Below, piece after piece: positions 60,177 through 64,000 of a stretch of DNA of 64,000 nt; position 1 is the stretch's first letter; every line of letters begins with the position of its first letter. Source of the DNA: a virus; the IMG/VR virus record IMGVR_UViG_3300044729_002678, positions 62,001 through 126,000 of that record. The stretch is one strand, 5' to 3'. The notes below the pieces were generated by a model. It saw nothing but the letters and a program-made list of their open reading frames with translations. It searched no databases and was not told the DNA's origin. The position numbers and the translations under genes were made by a program.

Positions 60177-60500
60177 TTAGTGTTTAGTTTCTTCAATTAG
60201 TTCTCCGTCTTTCCAATGACGGGTTTTGGTAATGTTTCCCTGTTCATCAAATTCCTCCTCAATTCCATCCGCCTTACCTTCTTTGTATGGGGTTCTCCAA
60301 TGGATTTTTCCGTTTTCATAGAACATTTCCTCAATTCCATCCTTCTTATCCTCTTTGTATGAGGTTCTCCATCGAATGTTTCCGTCCGCATAGAACCACT
60401 CCCAAATACCTTCTTGTTGCTCTTTTGAGTTTAGTTGTCCTTTGACCCATATATTTCCGTTGTCATAGTATTCAATGTAGGGTGTGAGTTTGTTTTTCAT
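60177..60500 (-). CDS. YwqK/MORN-repeat protein, short
   Basis: 107 aa from the ATG at 60500; a TTG eight codons earlier lies in the upstream gene's end. It is one MORN-like block: TPYIEYYDNGNIWVKGQLNSKEQQEGIWEWFYADGNIRWRTSYKEDKKDGIEEMFYENGKIHWRTPYKEGKADGIEEEFDEQGN. Repeats of the form NGNIxWRTPYKEGKxDGIEExF occur 3-4 times. It is a near copy of each half of the adjacent 264-aa protein. YwqK-type proteins are sometimes called antitoxins, but evidence for that here is absent. Confidence 0.82.
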   Translation of the reverse strand: MKNKLTPYIEYYDNGNIWVKGQLNSKEQQEGIWEWFYADGNIRWRTSYKEDKKDGIEEMFYENGKIHWRTPYKEGKADGIEEEFDEQGNITKTRHWKDGELIEETKH

Positions 60501-61130
60501 AGGTTTAGTGTTCAGTTGTTTCAATTAGTTCTCCATTTTTCCATAGAGTGGTTTCTACGATGTTTCCTTGTTCATCAAATTCCTCCACAATTCCATCTAT
60601 CTTACCCTCTTTGTAAGGGGTTCTCCATTTGATATTTCCGTTTTCACCAAAAACCTCCTCAATGCCATCCTCCTTATCCTCTTTGAATGGGATTCTCAAT
60701 CTGATGTTTCCGTTAAAATCGAACAACTCCCAAAGACCTTCTTCTTGTCCTTTGGAGTTCTTTTGTCCTTTGATATACACATTCCCGTTGCGGTGATATT
60801 CAATGTGGGGTGTGAGTTCGGGTTCAGTTGTTTCAATTATTTCTCCATCTTTCCATAGATAGGTTTCGATGATGTACCCTTGTTCATCAAACCACTCCTC
60901 AATACCATCTATCTTACCCCGTTTGTATGGGGTTCTCCGTTGGATGTTTCCGTATTTATAGAAGAACTCCTGAATTCCATCCTCCTTACCTCCTTTGTAA
61001 GGGGTTCTCCAATGGATGTTTCCGTTTGTATAGAAATACTCCCAAAGACCTTCTTCTTGTCCACTGGAGTTCTTTTGACCTTTAACCTGTACATTTCCGT
61101 TGGGGTGGTATTTAATGTGGGGTGTGAGTT
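60200..61130 (-). repeat. Three tandem MORN blocks, about 312-328 bp apart
   Basis: Units begin near 61128, 60816 and 60488 (minus strand). The last unit is in its own gene, split off by a stop, a 4-base gap and a new ATG, so a triplicated gene has broken into two. Confidence 0.78.
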
Positions 61131-61299
61131 CTGCATTTTCCGACTTGGATTGAATGTTTGTGTAAATATCGAAAATCTCGTCTATGGTGTATAGTTTGTT
61201 TTTGTAAAAACGACAAACACCTGCTGTGTGCTTTGCTTCGTCTGTGTGGATTAATACCCACCTTGCGAATTTAACTTGCTCGTTCATTTTGTTTTTCAT
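60505..61299 (-). CDS. YwqK/MORN-repeat protein, double block
   Basis: 264 aa. Residues 1-50 (MKNKMNEQVKFARWVLIHTDEAKHTAGVCRFYKNKLYTIDEIFDIY) are an N-terminal module seen in Bacteroidota phage early genes. Two MORN blocks follow at 57-157 and 161-264, each with ELTPHI-x-YH-x-NGNV-x-x-KGQKNS then NGNIxxRxPxKxxKxDGIxExF units. MORN repeats bind lipids or make beta-hairpin sheets; a host-interaction role is possible. Confidence 0.82.
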   Translation of the reverse strand: MKNKMNEQVKFARWVLIHTDEAKHTAGVCRFYKNKLYTIDEIFDIYTNIQSKSENAELTPHIKYHPNGNVQVKGQKNSSGQEEGLWEYFYTNGNIHWRTPYKGGKEDGIQEFFYKYGNIQRRTPYKRGKIDGIEEWFDEQGYIIETYLWKDGEIIETTEPELTPHIEYHRNGNVYIKGQKNSKGQEEGLWELFDFNGNIRLRIPFKEDKEDGIEEVFGENGNIKWRTPYKEGKIDGIVEEFDEQGNIVETTLWKNGELIETTEH

Positions 61300-61309
61300 A
61301 GTGTAAAGT

Positions 61310-61960
61310 TTAGTAAATGTATTGACCGACCCATTGTGTTAGGCCATCTGAGGTGGTGGTCTTTCTTTTAAAAATTCTAACCGCGTTGTCTCCAAATTGC
61401 TCATAACTATCTATTGCAGTGCACTCAAAAGCAACAGGTGTCTTTGGTTGTTGGAGGGATTGGATTAACTCTCCATAAAACTTATAAAACTTTACTGCAT
61501 ACTCACCTGAAGTTATTTTTCTATTTTCTTCTGAAAAAATGATAGCTTTGTGTATGGCAGTTTTAAGTTGTTCCTCTGTGTACTTGTACTTCTCTTTGGC
61601 TTTGTTGTAGCCTACAATAAATGATGAAACCTCATAATCAGTAACTCCAACTTTTTTATATGAACTTTTAAATTCCTCAGCCAACTTCACAACATCATCT
61701 TCAAGTGGTGGTAGTAAGTCAACACCTTCAAGAACAGGTGAGTTGTTGAGTGGTAAATGGGATATGATTTTCTTACAATAGTCCATGTGTATTTGGCCGT
61801 TGCCTTCAAATAGGAATTGTTCGTTGTAGTAATCATTGACTTTCCTTATGTCTAACACTTCCAATTCAGAGCAGTCAACAAGCACTGTGTCTCCAATAGC
61901 AATCTCTGAATCATCTACCACCAATAGGTAGTTGTCTGTTTTAATGATGCTGTGTGTCAT
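61310..61960 (-). CDS. Unknown protein common in Bacteroidota phages
   Basis: 216 aa. The N-terminal half (IKTDNYLLVVDDSEIAIGDTVLVDCSELEVLDIRKVND...CKKIISHLPLNNSPVLEGVDLLPPLEDD) matches a repeated domain found in Flavobacterium-group phages. The helical second half (EYAVKFYKFYGELIQSLQQPKTP) is followed by a beta tail. A/T-rich leader without Shine-Dalgarno. Function unknown. Confidence 0.75.
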   Translation of the reverse strand: MTHSIIKTDNYLLVVDDSEIAIGDTVLVDCSELEVLDIRKVNDYYNEQFLFEGNGQIHMDYCKKIISHLPLNNSPVLEGVDLLPPLEDDVVKLAEEFKSSYKKVGVTDYEVSSFIVGYNKAKEKYKYTEEQLKTAIHKAIIFSEENRKITSGEYAVKFYKFYGELIQSLQQPKTPVAFECTAIDSYEQFGDNAVRIFKRKTTTSDGLTQWVGQYIY

Positions 61961-61965
61961 AACTT

Positions 61966-62391
61966 TTATTTTTTAAGTTCCAAACTTTTTTGATAATAAT
62001 AATTATAAAGTTCTTCTAAATTCATTGGCTCTTCATTCATCATTTCATTCCACATATCAATCCCAAACTTTTTTTGTAGTTCATTCCTAAGAGAATTCAA
62101 TATACGCATTTCATCTAACTCACCCTCAAACTCAAGCTTTAAAGCACGAACCCTATCCATTCTACTCGCATCCCGTGCTATTTCTAATCTATCTGAATTA
62201 GAATCACCCCCATATTTTTTATAGGCGAGCTCGTAAGCACGATTTGCTTTTTTTCTGGCTTCAAATGCTTGAAGAAAAAATTCCGATAAATCGAAATCAC
62301 CATTTTGTATTTTATCAAAAAGATGGGAGTTAAAAGAAAGGGGCCGTTTTTTCGGCCCCCGTCTCCACCACTTAAACTTATTATAACCCAT
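61966..62391 (-). CDS. Unknown helical protein; start near a terminator-like hairpin
   Basis: 141 aa from the ATG at 62391 (MGYNKFKWWRRGPKKRPLSFNSHLFDKIQNGDFDLSEFFLQ...). Longer forms starting up to 62454 overlap the AAA gene more. A GC-rich hairpin plus T-rich tail (62339-62362) lies within codons about 11-18. The body is helical and charged (EARKKANRAYELAYKKYGG...ASRMDRVRALKLEFEGELDEMRILNS). No family recognised. Confidence 0.6.
   Translation of the reverse strand: MGYNKFKWWRRGPKKRPLSFNSHLFDKIQNGDFDLSEFFLQAFEARKKANRAYELAYKKYGGDSNSDRLEIARDASRMDRVRALKLEFEGELDEMRILNSLRNELQKKFGIDMWNEMMNEEPMNLEELYNYYYQKSLELKK
62335..62362 (-). terminator. Rho-independent terminator-like hairpin after the AAA ATPase gene
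   Basis: Minus strand GGGGGCCG-AAAAAA-CGGCCCC then TTTCTTTT. It starts 37 bases after the AAA stop codon but lies inside the first codons of the next gene, so it may act as an attenuator. Confidence 0.6.
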
Positions 62392-62398
62392 ACTAATT

Positions 62399-63682
62399 TT
62401 AGAAAGGGTTTTGTACCGGAGTAGCTTCTTCAGTATTAAAGAGGTTTTCTTCACCTACCTTAATAAACTTTTGAACATACTGCTTCATAAACACACGCTC
62501 CGATTGAGCACCACCCGTATTATCAAAGAAGGGATAGATAGCAATTTCAGCAGCCTCCTGCAAATTAAACCCATCATACAACAGCGAACCAATCTCCACC
62601 GCAGTTCGGGTAGATAATGAGTTGGTCAACTTCGGCGATTCGGATTTAACCTCATCACGAGTCATTGAAGTAATTTCGGCTACACTATCAATCAAAGATT
62701 TTGATACAGATGGATACATCATAGAGAGCAATTCAGCCTCTTCATCTTTTGTGAGAGATTCCATCTCAATCACCGTAAATCGGTCAAGTATCGCACGGTC
62801 AAGCAATCGTGTCGCTGTATATTCATTACCAATATTAGCGGAAGCGATAAACGAAACACCATCAGCCACATTGATAGTGGGTGAATCAGCGGCTTCATCA
62901 AGTCGGAGATAGCGTTGACCCGGATCGAGAACAGTCATTAGAATGTTCCATGCTTCGGGGTGAGCCCTCGTAATCTCGTCAAGTACCACCACAGTGTTTG
63001 GTGTTTGGATTGCTTTTACAAATGGTGATTGATTAAACACCGTACCTTTAGTGGTATCAAATTGAGTATTACCAATCAAAGTGCTGCGAGGGTCTTGGGT
63101 AGCTCCCAAGTTGATGATAAAGGTATTGTAACCATCAATAGAACTAGCCGCTGCTTTAGCCGCCATAGTCTTACCACAACCAGCCGCACCTGTCATCATA
63201 ATGTTCTTACCACGAAGAATATTTCGAACCAAATATTTCCACTTTAATTCCGGCATAAACAACATCTTTGGTTTTAAGGATGCCGCCTCATTGTGGATGA
63301 AGTTCAAAACATTTTCAGGCATAACAACCGGCGCAACTGCTGCCGGAGTATTAACCACCGGAGGAGCGGTAGATACAACATCCATAGAATATTGGGCCAA
63401 CCCACCATTTGGTTTATTGAAATTTAAGACCGGAGAATTATCGGTAACTTTTGAAGCGGGAACACGCCCAAAACAAAGTTGACCGGATGTAAACGAACCC
63501 TTTACCCTAACTTTGAAACGAAATTTATCAGGGTTTTTAGCGGCCTGTTTTGCCCTACGATTGAGCGAACTGCCTGGCTCATTAAGAGCAGGGATGTTGA
63601 ACATGACCCCAGCGGAGTCTTTGAACAATAGTACACCATTGCTTTCAACGATAGTACCGAAAACGAATCTTTGATTTTTCAT
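62399..63682 (-). CDS. MoxR/CobS-like AAA ATPase
   Basis: 427 aa. An N-terminal beta-rich domain and a Pro/Val-rich linker to about 130 are followed by the AAA core: Walker A GAAGCGKT (165-172), Walker B VVVLDE (231-236), sensor-1-like FIASAN, and LDRAILDRF (arginine finger region). CobS-like ATPases are frequent in T4-like phages; they usually act with a VWA-domain partner, and a likely partner ends at 63811 just upstream. The complex may insert metal or remodel proteins. A Bacteroidota-type promoter precedes it. Confidence 0.88.
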   Translation of the reverse strand: MKNQRFVFGTIVESNGVLLFKDSAGVMFNIPALNEPGSSLNRRAKQAAKNPDKFRFKVRVKGSFTSGQLCFGRVPASKVTDNSPVLNFNKPNGGLAQYSMDVVSTAPPVVNTPAAVAPVVMPENVLNFIHNEAASLKPKMLFMPELKWKYLVRNILRGKNIMMTGAAGCGKTMAAKAAASSIDGYNTFIINLGATQDPRSTLIGNTQFDTTKGTVFNQSPFVKAIQTPNTVVVLDEITRAHPEAWNILMTVLDPGQRYLRLDEAADSPTINVADGVSFIASANIGNEYTATRLLDRAILDRFTVIEMESLTKDEEAELLSMMYPSVSKSLIDSVAEITSMTRDEVKSESPKLTNSLSTRTAVEIGSLLYDGFNLQEAAEIAIYPFFDNTGGAQSERVFMKQYVQKFIKVGEENLFNTEEATPVQNPF

Positions 63683-63722
63683 AATAATTTGATTTGGGGG
63701 TTAAGGGGTTTAAGTTACAAAG

Positions 63723-63753
63723 TAAAGATAAGGAAGAAATAGCAAATATCCAA
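63723..63753 (-). promoter_or_regulatory. Bacteroidota-type promoter before the AAA ATPase gene
   Basis: Minus strand TTGG (63750-63753), 19-base spacer, TATCTTTA (63723-63730; one mismatch to TAnnTTTG). It is followed by a short A-rich leader without Shine-Dalgarno. Confidence 0.55.
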
Positions 63754-63810
63754 GCTTTTTATGTTAAATTATCGTTAAATTTATCCACATTTTGGGGTAA
63801 AGTGTCCATT

Positions 63811-64000
63811 TTATTGGACACCTACCTCAAATTTAGCATTCAGGGTTTTGGCCAGGTCAATTACTTCGGTCACATTCACGAACCTGGCATCCTTACCATA
63901 CATTTCAGAAAACACATCCATATTATAATCACCACCGCCCGAAGATACATAGTAGGATAAAACACTAACACCACCCATCTTCATTTTATTTATTTGGGCG
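63811..64000 (-). CDS. C-terminal end of a possible VWA/CobT-like protein (cut by window edge)
   Basis: The frame enters at base 64000 and stops at 63811: KMKMGGVSVLSYYVSSGGGDYNM...DARFVNVTEVIDLAKTLNAKFEVGVQ, about 62 residues. The GVSVLSYYVSS and FVNVTEVIDLAKTLN pieces fit the last strand/helix of VWA domains in CobT/CoxE-like partners of MoxR/CobS ATPases, and the adjacent AAA gene supports this. The rest of the protein is outside the window. Confidence 0.55.
   Translation of the reverse strand, partial: AQINKMKMGGVSVLSYYVSSGGGDYNMDVFSEMYGKDARFVNVTEVIDLAKTLNAKFEVGVQ

Noticed and set aside
60177-61299. Toxin-antitoxin module based on YwqK similarity
   Set aside because: MORN repeats explain the similarity and no toxin-like partner is adjacent.
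1-64000. tRNA genes, integrase, transposase or attachment sites
   Set aside because: All intergenic gaps are short and none reads as a tRNA; no recombinase or transposase motifs were seen, so a temperate lifestyle or insertion elements are not supported.

Overview
The window looks like about 64 kb of a large, AT-rich, T4-like tailed phage (contractile-tail type) that probably infects a member of the Bacteroidota. Every gene I can support lies on the minus strand, so transcription runs from base 64000 towards base 1. T4-type proteins recognisable by sequence are the large terminase, portal, prohead protease, scaffold, major capsid protein, gp6- and gp25-like wedge proteins, a gp5-like hub, a gp55-like late sigma factor, a gp61-like primase and a fused gp47/gp46 recombination nuclease. 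The Bacteroidota assignment is an inference from a DUF4494-like protein, five promoter-like sites of the form TTTG/TTGG-N19-21-TAnnTTTG, and early genes without Shine-Dalgarno sequences.

Layout, in the direction of transcription. 64000-53800 is a putative early or accessory block: the end of a possible VWA/CobT-like gene, a CobS/MoxR-like AAA ATPase, small unknown genes, two YwqK/MORN-repeat proteins, an Hsp20 chaperone, a short adenylosuccinate-synthetase homologue resembling the PurZ (2-aminoadenine) branch, two tiny genes, a UV-damage endonuclease and a membrane coiled-coil protein. 53800-51000 carries a ClpP-like protease, an HD hydrolase and the gp55-like sigma factor. 51000-39400 holds baseplate and tail genes. 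39400-34290 is a DNA-processing island: T7 endonuclease I-like resolvase, Mom-like DNA-modifying acyltransferase, primase and the gp47/46 fusion. 34274-25350 holds a further baseplate or tail gene and then putative capsid-cargo proteins, including a nucleotidyltransferase/ligase-like fusion. 24755-12971 is the head module: terminase, portal, unknown core proteins, gp21 protease, multi-domain cargo proteins, a phage-encoded ribosomal protein bS21, scaffold and major capsid protein, closed by a strong terminator. 12868-1 has PhoH and a long run of tail-fibre genes, the last cut by the window edge.

How the parts may work together. Many head-region proteins begin with a short leader ending in [L/I/V]-x-E, the cleavage rule of T4-type prohead proteases, and several carry further such sites between domains. 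This suggests cargo that is targeted to the prohead, packaged, and cut apart by gp21. Structural genes often have strong AGGAG-type Shine-Dalgarno sites and a recurrent TATTTATA element upstream; early-block genes mostly lack both. Together with the phage bS21 and gp55 this suggests a late switch in both transcription and translation. The Mom-like enzyme and the PurZ-like enzyme both point to chemical modification of adenine in the phage DNA. No integrase, tRNA gene or CRISPR array was seen, and DNA polymerase, tail sheath/tube and recognisable lysis genes are not in this window.
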